Assembly (NCBI GenBank): GCA_017617445.1
Contig: JAFZWE010000042.1
Coordinates: 1-33,811 of the forward strand
Source of the DNA: Bacteroidales bacterium
Lineage (GTDB): Bacteria; Bacteroidota; Bacteroidia; Bacteroidales; WCHB1-69
Direction of reading: 5' to 3'
DNA: 33,811 nucleotides
Made by a program: the position numbers and the translations under genes. Positions 28,034 through 33,811 of this stretch are shown piece by piece; the first letter of the stretch is position 1, and each line of letters opens with the position of its first letter. A model generated the notes under the pieces. That model was not told where the DNA came from. It did no database searches and saw nothing but the letters and a program-made list of their open reading frames with translations.

Positions 28034-28489
28034 ATGAAGTATTACAATTTTGACATTGTCTTTCAAGAAATCCCCGACGAGGTGACGCTGGCAGTGAACA
28101 TCACCAACTGCCCCAATGGATGCAAAGGCTGCCACAGCCCACATTTGCATCATGACATCGGCATGAACTTGGACGAAAATGAAATTGACCAACTGCTCAC
28201 CAAATACGGCCGGCAGATCACTTGCTTCTGTTTCATGGGCGGTGACGCCACCCCCAAGGAAGTGGCCCGGCTTGCTGGCTATGTGCGCCGCAAATCCGCG
28301 TTGAAGGTGGCATGGTATTCTGGAAAAAAACAGTTCCCAGAAACTTTCCCCTCCTTTGACTATGTGAAAACCGGCCCTTACCAGCCCGAATACGGCGGAC
28401 TGAAATGCCGTAACACGAACCAACGGTTGTACCGCAATCTGGACGGAAAACCCGTTGATATCACTTCAAGGTTCTGGAAATCTGTGTAA
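28034..28489 (+). CDS. nrdG: Anaerobic ribonucleoside-triphosphate reductase activating protein (radical SAM)
   Basis: This 151-residue radical SAM activase uses a [4Fe-4S] cluster and AdoMet to put the glycyl radical on NrdD. The cluster motif CPNGCKGC (Cys26, 30, 33) is intact, followed by HSPHLHHDIG and the glycine-rich FMGGDATPKEV. The end, YQPEYGGLKCRNTNQRLYR, is typical of short Bacteroidota NrdG proteins. It follows nrdD and should also be under the cobalamin riboswitch. It ends 16 bp from the convergent WYL-regulator stop. Confidence 0.95.
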   Translation: MKYYNFDIVFQEIPDEVTLAVNITNCPNGCKGCHSPHLHHDIGMNLDENEIDQLLTKYGRQITCFCFMGGDATPKEVARLAGYVRRKSALKVAWYSGKKQFPETFPSFDYVKTGPYQPEYGGLKCRNTNQRLYRNLDGKPVDITSRFWKSV

Positions 28490-28505
28490 GCCGATCAGGT
28501 TTCCC

Positions 28506-29432
28506 CTATGCATTTGATTTTCCCGCATGCGCTTTCGCCATGGCCCGTCCGATGCTCGCCATCTCCTTGCGCAACGATTGAGGCTCCATCACCTCCACAC
28601 GGTCGCCCATGGTCAGCAGCTCCTGGCGGAAGTCGAAGGTGGTACGTAAGAAATAGGTAAATACCGAGTATTGATCGGTGCTCTCCACCTCCTTTTGCGA
28701 GTGGTGGAGCGGCAATGTGCGCAAGTAATGCGCCTGCTGTTCCGCGACTTTCAGCTTGATGGGCTGCGGCTCTTCATCGCTCACAATAATGCCGAAGCAA
28801 GTGGAGAAGAACTCCTCTGCACAGAAATCCTTCGGCATCTCAAAATGGTTGAATTCGATGTCAACATTCTGCATGCGGTCCAACGCGTAAACCTTCAACT
28901 TTTCTTTCCCATATTTGCCCAACAGGTACCAGCGGCGTTTGAACACCTTCAGCGCGTAGGGCTCCACATTGAAATAGTGCGACACCCTCCCCTCCATCCA
29001 GAACGGGTGGTAATCGAACATGATGGTGCAGTTGTCGCGCATGGCCTCGAGGATGATGGAAAGGAACTCCCCGCCCGACGGGTTCGGCTCGAGCAGGATG
29101 CGGTCTTTCAGCTGCGCGCTCTCGTTGATATGGTTGTTGACCGTCAGCGTTTCCAGCAGCCACCGCCGGAACGCCGACGTGTCGGTGAGGCTGCCGCGTT
29201 CCACAATATAATACGAGTTGGTGCTCTTGTGGCAGTCGATCTCCACCCCGAAAAGCTCCCACACATCGTTCCTGTGGCGCATAAAGGTGCGCCAGTTGTA
29301 CTCAGCCCCCTTTGACAGGAGTTCATCGTCTTTCCATTTTTCAGCCAAATCATGGAAAGTAATGCCTGCGGAACCAGCCTGATAGATGGTATCCACCAAC
29401 CACACGTAGCGGGATAATAATTGCTTGCTCAT
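28506..29432 (-). CDS. WYL-domain transcriptional regulator
   Basis: This 308-residue protein has an N-terminal winged-helix region (about residues 1-90, with GITFHDLAEKWKDDELL and NWRTFMRHRNDVWE). The WYL domain (about 125-200) contains a literal W168-Y169-L170 in KRRWYLLGKYGKEKLKVYALDRM. A C-terminal WCX extension follows (LLTMGDRVEVMEPQSLRKEM). WYL proteins sense nucleic-acid or nucleotide ligands and include CapW/BrxR-type repressors of defence systems. It is divergent from an AAA ATPase gene, and a symmetric operator-like inverted repeat lies between the two promoters, so autoregulation and control of the ATPase are likely (inference). Confidence 0.88.
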   Translation of the reverse strand: MSKQLLSRYVWLVDTIYQAGSAGITFHDLAEKWKDDELLSKGAEYNWRTFMRHRNDVWELFGVEIDCHKSTNSYYIVERGSLTDTSAFRRWLLETLTVNNHINESAQLKDRILLEPNPSGGEFLSIILEAMRDNCTIMFDYHPFWMEGRVSHYFNVEPYALKVFKRRWYLLGKYGKEKLKVYALDRMQNVDIEFNHFEMPKDFCAEEFFSTCFGIIVSDEEPQPIKLKVAEQQAHYLRTLPLHHSQKEVESTDQYSVFTYFLRTTFDFRQELLTMGDRVEVMEPQSLRKEMASIGRAMAKAHAGKSNA

Positions 29433-29452
29433 CGTTTTAAATTTTCATGCGG

Positions 29453-29460
29453 CAAATATA
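29453..29460 (-). promoter_or_regulatory. Promoter -7 element for the WYL regulator gene
   Basis: On the minus strand it reads TATATTTG followed by CCGC, matching TAnnTTTG. It lies about 20 bp upstream of the ATG at 29432. Its outer edge is 31.5 bp from the operator centre. Confidence 0.6.
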
Positions 29461-29469
29461 GGCTTTTTC

Positions 29470-29513
29470 TATGACAAAACATGTCATATTGAACTATGAC
29501 ACGTTTTGTCATA
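29470..29513. promoter_or_regulatory. Probable operator of the WYL regulator (double inverted repeat)
   Basis: Arm 1 (29470-29488) is TATGACAAAACATGTCATA and arm 2 (29495-29513) is TATGACACGTTTTGTCATA. They are reverse complements except for one base, with a 6-bp spacer. Each arm is itself bordered by TATGAC and GTCATA, giving four half-sites. The dyad centre lies exactly midway (31.5 bp) between the outer edges of the two divergent -7 boxes, covering the -33 region of both promoters. Confidence 0.85.
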
Positions 29514-29522
29514 CCTGTAGAC

Positions 29523-29530
29523 TAATTTTG
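29523..29530 (+). promoter_or_regulatory. Promoter -7 element for the AAA ATPase gene
   Basis: TAATTTTG followed by CATCG matches TAnnTTTG, about 23 bp upstream of the ATG at 29554. A TTTG within the operator arm lies only 14 bp upstream rather than the usual 19, so the basal promoter may be weak. Confidence 0.6.
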
Positions 29531-29553
29531 CATCGTTAAAAAAATCATCAATT

Positions 29554-31320
29554 ATGAAAAAACAAAAAGAAGACATGTTGCAGACATTGAGTTTCCTTTC
29601 TTTGAGAATGGAAAACTCCGGTAGTAAACTTATCAATGCCATCGTTCCGGGGGTGCTGGCACCCTTGGATCCCGCCATCATGCGAGAGAGCCGTCATCGT
29701 TTCGGTGAATCCGAGCCAGAATTTACTCAAATTGAAATTAAAGATGTGCTGAAGCGTGTGAAAATGGTGGCCTCCCATTTTGGCATCACCCTTGAGCAGA
29801 CGCTGCTGTTCTCTGCCGCATTCAACCAGCAGCTGCAGGACAATTCATTCGATTGGAGTGATATGCGCCGTTTCTTCGATGTAAAGAGCATGGCAATGCT
29901 CCCGTTGAAAAAAGAATTTGACCGATTGGTGAAGGAGCGCTATTTTATTCCCTCAAGAAGCCATCGTTCTTCCGAATACGACCTCAACCCGAGCTTGATG
30001 GAAGTGATTTTGGAGGGAAAAGCATTCAGGAAAAGCGATTTGGTGGATGCCAATTACGACCGTTACAAATTCGTAAGGGAAGTTTCAGATTTGATTGAAA
30101 GTCGCAGCAATGACGAGTTCAAGACAAGAGTACTCTTTGAGAAAACTGCCTTTTTGGAGCAGCAGCATGAAGACCTGAAATTTGTACAAAACATTCAGAA
30201 ACTGAATATTGACCCTTCGGAAAGAACCTTGTTGTATGAAATTTGCGACGATTTCCTTTCAGGCGGCGAGAGCGGTCTCAGCTGTACGTTGAAAGACATG
30301 TATGACAATCCAAGCATCCGCTTCCGCATCGCCAAGGAATTAAAAGACGAAAAGCACATTCTGCAAAAGCTGGAGTACATTGAACTGCTTCCCGATACGA
30401 TGTTTTCCGACACCCACATCAGCCTTACAGAGAAGGGGAAGAAAATTTTTCTGGAGGATGACTTTGAACTTTTTGACAGTTCCAAAAGGAAAAATCAGAA
30501 GTTAATCTATCCTGACAAAATTGCGGAGAAGCCGATGTTTTACGATGCGGAATTGGAACGCCAGCTGAATCTTTTCCGCCAGAATTTGGAGGAAGGGAAA
30601 TTTGCCCAGCTGCAGAAGCGCATGGCCGACAACGCGCTCCCGAAGGGAGTAATCGCTCTGTTCCACGGACTGCCCGGCACCGGCAAGACCGAGACGGCGA
30701 TGCAGATCGCCAAGGCCACGGGACGGGCCATCTGCCATGTGGACATCAGTGCGGCCAAGACCTGCTGGTATGGCGAAAGCCAGAAGCTGGTGAAGCGCAT
30801 TTTCACCGATTACCAGAAGATGTGCGAAAAAGAGAAGCTGAAACCGATTCTGCTCTTCAACGAAGCCGACGCTTTGTTCAGCAACCGCCAGAATATCAGC
30901 AATACCAGCGGTTCGTCCAGCGTGGCGCAAACCGAGAATGCCATCCAGAACATCATCTTGGAAGAGATGGAGAAGCTCGACGGCATCATGATTGCCACCA
31001 CCAACATGATCGACAACCTCGACAGTGCCTTTGCGCGGCGCTTCCTGTTCAAGATCAGGTTCGGCCAGCCGACGGTGGAGGCGAAGAAGTCCATCTGGCA
31101 CACCAAACTGGAGTGGCTGAGCGAAGAGGATTGTGGCAAACTGGCCTCTAAGTTCGACTTCTCCGGCGGCGAAATCGACAACATTGTCCGCAAGGTGATG
31201 ATGGAGGAGGTGCTCAACGGCGTCCGTCCCGACCTTGCCGGCATTGAGGAGCTTTGCCGTTACGAGAAAATCGAGGGGAAGAAAGACGGAGGAATTGGGT
31301 TCAAGACGAAGGAGAAGTAG
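29554..31320 (+). CDS. AAA-family ATPase with a large N-terminal region, paired with a WYL regulator
   Basis: This 588-residue protein has about 350 N-terminal residues that are mostly helical and include a possible winged-helix segment near 220-300 (ERTLLYEICDDFLSGGE, then KYIEL-like KLEYIELLPD and ISLTEKGKKIF). The AAA core has Walker A GLPGTGKT (372-379), a Walker B of LLFNEAD (N436-E437, Asn in place of the usual Asp), a sensor-1-like MIATTNMIDNL and an arginine-finger region SAFARRFLFKI. Similar proteins with the NEAD variant occur in Bacteroidota without established function. There is no signal peptide or protease domain. Control by the divergent WYL regulator is inferred from the operator. 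It could act as a stress- or phage-responsive chaperone or remodeller, which is speculation. Confidence 0.82.
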   Translation: MKKQKEDMLQTLSFLSLRMENSGSKLINAIVPGVLAPLDPAIMRESRHRFGESEPEFTQIEIKDVLKRVKMVASHFGITLEQTLLFSAAFNQQLQDNSFDWSDMRRFFDVKSMAMLPLKKEFDRLVKERYFIPSRSHRSSEYDLNPSLMEVILEGKAFRKSDLVDANYDRYKFVREVSDLIESRSNDEFKTRVLFEKTAFLEQQHEDLKFVQNIQKLNIDPSERTLLYEICDDFLSGGESGLSCTLKDMYDNPSIRFRIAKELKDEKHILQKLEYIELLPDTMFSDTHISLTEKGKKIFLEDDFELFDSSKRKNQKLIYPDKIAEKPMFYDAELERQLNLFRQNLEEGKFAQLQKRMADNALPKGVIALFHGLPGTGKTETAMQIAKATGRAICHVDISAAKTCWYGESQKLVKRIFTDYQKMCEKEKLKPILLFNEADALFSNRQNISNTSGSSSVAQTENAIQNIILEEMEKLDGIMIATTNMIDNLDSAFARRFLFKIRFGQPTVEAKKSIWHTKLEWLSEEDCGKLASKFDFSGGEIDNIVRKVMMEEVLNGVRPDLAGIEELCRYEKIEGKKDGGIGFKTKEK

Positions 31321-31416
31321 GCAGATTCTGTACATTGCCAGTTGAAACCTGCTGAAATAAATTTTTGTATTTGATTCCTAATACGTTACAAATTTTACAC
31401 TTTTTGTATTACACCT

Positions 31417-31448
31417 TTTGTGTAATTTAGGGAATTTGTGTATTTTTG
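31417..31448 (+). promoter_or_regulatory. Promoter for the 31472 ATPase gene
   Basis: TTTG at 31417-31420, a 20-bp spacer and TATTTTTG at 31441-31448 resemble the -33/-7 consensus. A small inverted repeat, ATTACAC-CTTTT-GTGTAAT (31408-31426), overlaps the -33 box and could be an operator. The leader is about 18 nt to the ATG at 31472. Confidence 0.6.
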
Positions 31449-31471
31449 CAGCCGCTTTAAAACAAACCATT

Positions 31472-32599
31472 ATGGATAACCCATTCATTATCAAATCGTA
31501 TGAAACAATGGAATTGTTCTGCGACCGCGAGGAAGAACTCCAACAGCTACTTCGCAACGTCACGGGGCACATCGATACTACCCTTATCTCCCAAAGACGC
31601 ATCGGCAAAACCGGATTGATTCTGCGGCTGTTTGACGAACTGTCGGCCACTCATCCCGATATCCAAACCATCTATATGGATATTTTCGCCTCCCAAAGCT
31701 TGGACGATTTCATCAAGATGATGGCAGAAGCGGCTATGCGGGCTTTTCGTCCCAAAAGTTCCATATTGGACAAACTCATGATTTTCATCAAAGCTCTTCG
31801 TCCGCAAATTTCATTTGACCCCATCACGGGCGAGCCCCAACTGCAAATCTCCTACCAGACCACCCACGAAAAAGAGTACACCCTGCGTGGCTTGTTCGAG
31901 TTTTTGGACAGCCAAAACACACCCATCGTGATGGCTATTGACGAGTTTCAGCAAATTCGTGAATACCCGGAACAGAATATGGAGGCACTATTGCGTACCT
32001 ATATACAACAGACAAAAAACATAACCTTCATCTTTTGCGGCAGTAAAAAACATATTATGGCCGATATTTTTGCCAACGCACGCAAACCTTTTTACTCCAG
32101 CACCGCCTTCCTTACCCTTGATAAAATCCCATTAGAGAAATACAAAGCATTTATTACCAATCTTTTCAATAAAAAAAATCGCAACCTCCAATCCGAAGCA
32201 GCGGATTTTATACTTGAATGGACTCGCCGGCATACTTTTTACACCCAGCAACTTTGTCATACGATTTATGACAACGGTGCCACTGATATTGGATTGGATG
32301 ATGTAAAAAAAGCCTGCGCCCAGTTGCTACAGCAAGGGGAGGCGGTGTACCTCCAATATCGCCAGATGCTGACCGAGAAACAATGGAATTTTATGATTGC
32401 CGTCGCCAAAGAGGGCAGTGTGACACAAATCACGTCAGCGGAATTTTTACGAAAATACAAGATTGGGACACCCTCAACCGCCCGCAAACAAACTGACTCC
32501 TTGTGTGAAAAGGGACTGTTGAATGCCGAAACCACCCTTCAACGTACTGAATATACGGTCAACGACGTTTTCTTCTCGCACTGGCTGGAACGGTTGTAA
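31472..32599 (+). CDS. Archaeal-type ATPase (PF01637-like ATP-binding protein)
   Basis: The ATG at 31472, just after the promoter, gives 375 residues; the frame is open upstream to 31418, but that start precedes the -7 box. Residues 8-50 hold the family opening (FCDREEELQQLL, then ISQRRIGKTGLI, a P-loop with K46-T47). Walker B is VMAIDEFQQI, followed by FIFCGSKKHIM (sensor region) and KIPLEKYKAFITNLF. A C-terminal winged-helix-like region (LTEKQWNFMIAVAKEG, then LRKYKIGTPSTARKQTDSL) follows. Many such ATPases are encoded in Bacteroidota accessory regions, with unknown roles. Its stop is convergent with the Fic gene, with 127 bp of hairpin-containing DNA between. Confidence 0.85.
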   Translation: MDNPFIIKSYETMELFCDREEELQQLLRNVTGHIDTTLISQRRIGKTGLILRLFDELSATHPDIQTIYMDIFASQSLDDFIKMMAEAAMRAFRPKSSILDKLMIFIKALRPQISFDPITGEPQLQISYQTTHEKEYTLRGLFEFLDSQNTPIVMAIDEFQQIREYPEQNMEALLRTYIQQTKNITFIFCGSKKHIMADIFANARKPFYSSTAFLTLDKIPLEKYKAFITNLFNKKNRNLQSEAADFILEWTRRHTFYTQQLCHTIYDNGATDIGLDDVKKACAQLLQQGEAVYLQYRQMLTEKQWNFMIAVAKEGSVTQITSAEFLRKYKIGTPSTARKQTDSLCEKGLLNAETTLQRTEYTVNDVFFSHWLERL

Positions 32600-32678
32600 A
32601 TCCCTAGGTCAATATTTCTTTCACGAACTCCGCGTTTTTCGCGGGACGAAAACCTTGTTTTTCCTAAATCCTTACGCC

Positions 32679-32710
32679 ATTCCGCCAGCGACGCAAGGAG
32701 CTGGCGGAAT
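32679..32710. repeat. Inverted repeat between the ATPase and Fic genes
   Basis: ATTCCGCCAG (32679-32688) and CTGGCGGAAT (32701-32710) are exact 10-bp inverted arms with a 12-nt loop. Neither side has a T-run, so it is not a standard terminator. A second, shorter hairpin (CCGCG-TTTTT-CGCGG) lies at 32630-32644. Confidence 0.7.
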
Positions 32711-32722
32711 CCCCACCTTTCC

Positions 32723-32740
32723 ATTTTCAGTTTTCCGTTT
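32723..32740 (-). repeat. Purine-rich repeat spanning a stop codon (copy 2)
   Basis: On the minus strand it reads AAACGGAAAACTGAAAAT, 17 of 18 bases identical to 18528-18545. It supplies the last codons and the TGA of the Fic gene. Confidence 0.6.
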
Positions 32741-33284
32741 CCCTGCCGATCAGATTCACCACCACCTTCACCATCACATCCTTCTCTTCGGGACGGCTCT
32801 CCGCAATCATCAACGTGAGCGCCACGAGGGTGCCGTCGGCAATGCGTTTCGAGCCGTCGGGATTGTAGAGAATACGGTTGTTGTTGAGAAACCACAGGAA
32901 CAGCGTGGCGGCGATGCGCTTGTTGCCGTCGCTGAACGAGTGGTTTTTCGTGACCAAGTAGAGCAGCATCGCTGCCTTCTCCTCCACACTGGGATACAAC
33001 TCGATACCGTCAAACGTCTGGTAAATCTGCCCGATGCTGCTTTTGAAAGAGCCGTCCTTCTCGTGCCCGAACAGTGTGGAACCGCCGAACTTGTCGCGCA
33101 ACCGGCCGATTTCCTGCATGGCATTCTCGTAGGTGGCATGAAAATGCTCCTCTTTGGTGGTTCTGCCGATAGTCAGCCGTTCATAATCGTAGTTGTCGAG
33201 GGTGTCGAGGGCGAAGGTGTAGTCTGCCACCACGTCAAGGAGATCCTGGGTCTGATAGTTGATAGTGTCGTTGTTAGTGGTCAT
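32727..33284 (-). CDS. Fic/Doc-family protein
   Basis: This 185-residue protein has the Fic motif HSFSDGNKR at residues 115-123, in the Doc-like form with Lys near the end, and the flanking signature YPSVEEKAAMLLYLVTKN, then RIAATLFLWFLNN and DGTLVALTLMIAESRPEEKD. Fic proteins transfer AMP or another phosphate-containing group to a target; Doc-type members are toxins that modify EF-Tu. From memory, Bacteroidota homologues often carry an N-terminal RhuM domain of about 150 residues. Here an in-frame stop lies five codons upstream of the ATG, so this copy is either a stand-alone form or lost the N-terminus. It follows the AbiEii-like gene by 74 bp in the same direction, and its stop codon is formed by a repeat. 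Confidence 0.88.
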   Translation of the reverse strand: MTTNNDTINYQTQDLLDVVADYTFALDTLDNYDYERLTIGRTTKEEHFHATYENAMQEIGRLRDKFGGSTLFGHEKDGSFKSSIGQIYQTFDGIELYPSVEEKAAMLLYLVTKNHSFSDGNKRIAATLFLWFLNNNRILYNPDGSKRIADGTLVALTLMIAESRPEEKDVMVKVVVNLIGRETEN

Positions 33285-33358
33285 AAGGCGTTGATTTTAA
33301 AGTAAAAACAAAATGTCACCGCAGTGTGTTTCGCGGAATGGTGCGCACGTCATTGAGT

Positions 33359-33811
33359 TTAGGTGATGATGGGATATGCCTTAAAGAAGTTCAGAAGGGA
33401 AATCGTCTCCTTGCGGAGTTTGGTTTTAGCGAACCGTTTTGTTTCACCATCCGTGAGCTCGCCCAATCCGTTCATCACAGTTTTGTCACTTATCCGTTCC
33501 AACGTGTCAATGCAGTGCTGAAGATGTTCTTGCAGGGTCACACCCATTCTGCTCTCCACAATATTCGCATTCACAGGGGTTCGCTGGTTCAGGAAAAACC
33601 AACAATCAAACACATCGCGTCCAGTGACTTCGTTCCGGTCAAGCAAGGCGCAAAGTTTATGGGCAAACATATCCGGCTTCACCAAGACCCTCATTTCAAT
33701 GCCCATCAAGTTCTTGATTTCGTAATGGTTGTCAAATTGACGATTGGAAATTTCAACCTTCAGCTTGCGCTCCCCTTTACCATACTCAAGCACGAAAACC
33801 GGTCCAAAGAA
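33359..33811 (-). CDS. AbiEii/AbiGii-type nucleotidyltransferase toxin-like protein; C-terminal part, 5' end outside the window
   Basis: The frame is open to the right window edge, so the start lies beyond 33811 and the visible part is about 150 residues. It carries the family segment RKLKVEISNRQF, then GIEMRVLVKPDMFAHKLCAL and RDVFDCWFFL, typical of the C-terminal half of AbiEii-like nucleotidyltransferases. The N-terminal nucleotidyltransferase active-site motif (GSxxxD-type) is not visible. Family members act as toxins in type IV toxin-antitoxin or abortive-infection systems with an AbiEi-type antitoxin, which would lie outside the window if present. Confidence 0.8.
   Translation of the reverse strand, partial: FFGPVFVLEYGKGERKLKVEISNRQFDNHYEIKNLMGIEMRVLVKPDMFAHKLCALLDRNEVTGRDVFDCWFFLNQRTPVNANIVESRMGVTLQEHLQHCIDTLERISDKTVMNGLGELTDGETKRFAKTKLRKETISLLNFFKAYPIIT

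Noticed and set aside
30502-31335. A 277-codon minus-strand open frame opposite the AAA ATPase
   Set aside because: It is antisense to the Walker A and B motifs of the plus-strand gene and has no recognisable domain.

Overview
The window comes from an anaerobic member of the Bacteroidota, most likely order Bacteroidales. Three large secreted proteins end in type IX secretion (T9SS) sorting domains. Promoters follow the Bacteroidota -33/-7 pattern (TTTG, then TAnnTTTG). Anaerobic enzymes are present: the [FeFe]-hydrogenase maturase HydG and the class III ribonucleotide reductase NrdD/NrdG. T9SS substrates argue against the genus Bacteroides and for a Porphyromonas-, Paludibacter- or Lentimicrobium-like relative. 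The genus cannot be fixed from this sequence.

Layout. 1-5 kb: the start of gcvP (minus strand, cut by the window edge) and a 1280-residue T9SS adhesin-like protein whose first domain resembles the DUF2436 domain of gingipains. 5.4-7.7 kb: an outer-membrane porin and a Gate-domain inner-membrane protein, 3 bp apart. 7.7-10.1 kb, minus strand: carboxynorspermidine decarboxylase (nspC), coupled to a proline/glutamate-rich protein. 10.2-16.2 kb, plus strand: thymidine kinase, two tandem paralogous small lipoproteins, a DUF5063 protein, a 919-residue T9SS protein built of three repeated modules, a permuted NlpC/P60-like lipoprotein and a DUF4878 lipoprotein. 16.2-20.1 kb: a third T9SS protein on the minus strand, divergent from a TM1266-type hydrogenase regulator and hydG. 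20.2-24.1 kb: a secreted GH2 beta-galactosidase with a 36-bp perfect palindrome inside its reading frame. 24.1-28.5 kb: a stand-alone methionine-synthase activation-domain protein divergent from rlmH, then a cobalamin riboswitch upstream of nrdD and nrdG. 28.5-33.8 kb: accessory or defence-like genes, namely a WYL regulator divergent from an AAA ATPase across a symmetric operator, an archaeal-type ATPase, a Fic/Doc protein and an AbiEii-like nucleotidyltransferase cut by the window edge.

How the genes connect. The 24-28 kb segment has a vitamin B12 theme: a protein expected to repair cobalamin-dependent methionine synthase lies near a B12 riboswitch that should repress a B12-independent ribonucleotide reductase when B12 is plentiful. 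The best candidate for an undescribed regulated system is the WYL-AAA pair at 28.5-31.3 kb. Its operator is a near-perfect inverted repeat whose centre is exactly equidistant from the -7 boxes of the two divergent genes. The genes around it belong to families often seen in defence islands or toxin-antitoxin loci, but no complete known defence system is visible.

No rRNA, tRNA, CRISPR array or transposase was recognised. All family assignments come from reading the protein sequences by eye; no database search was run.
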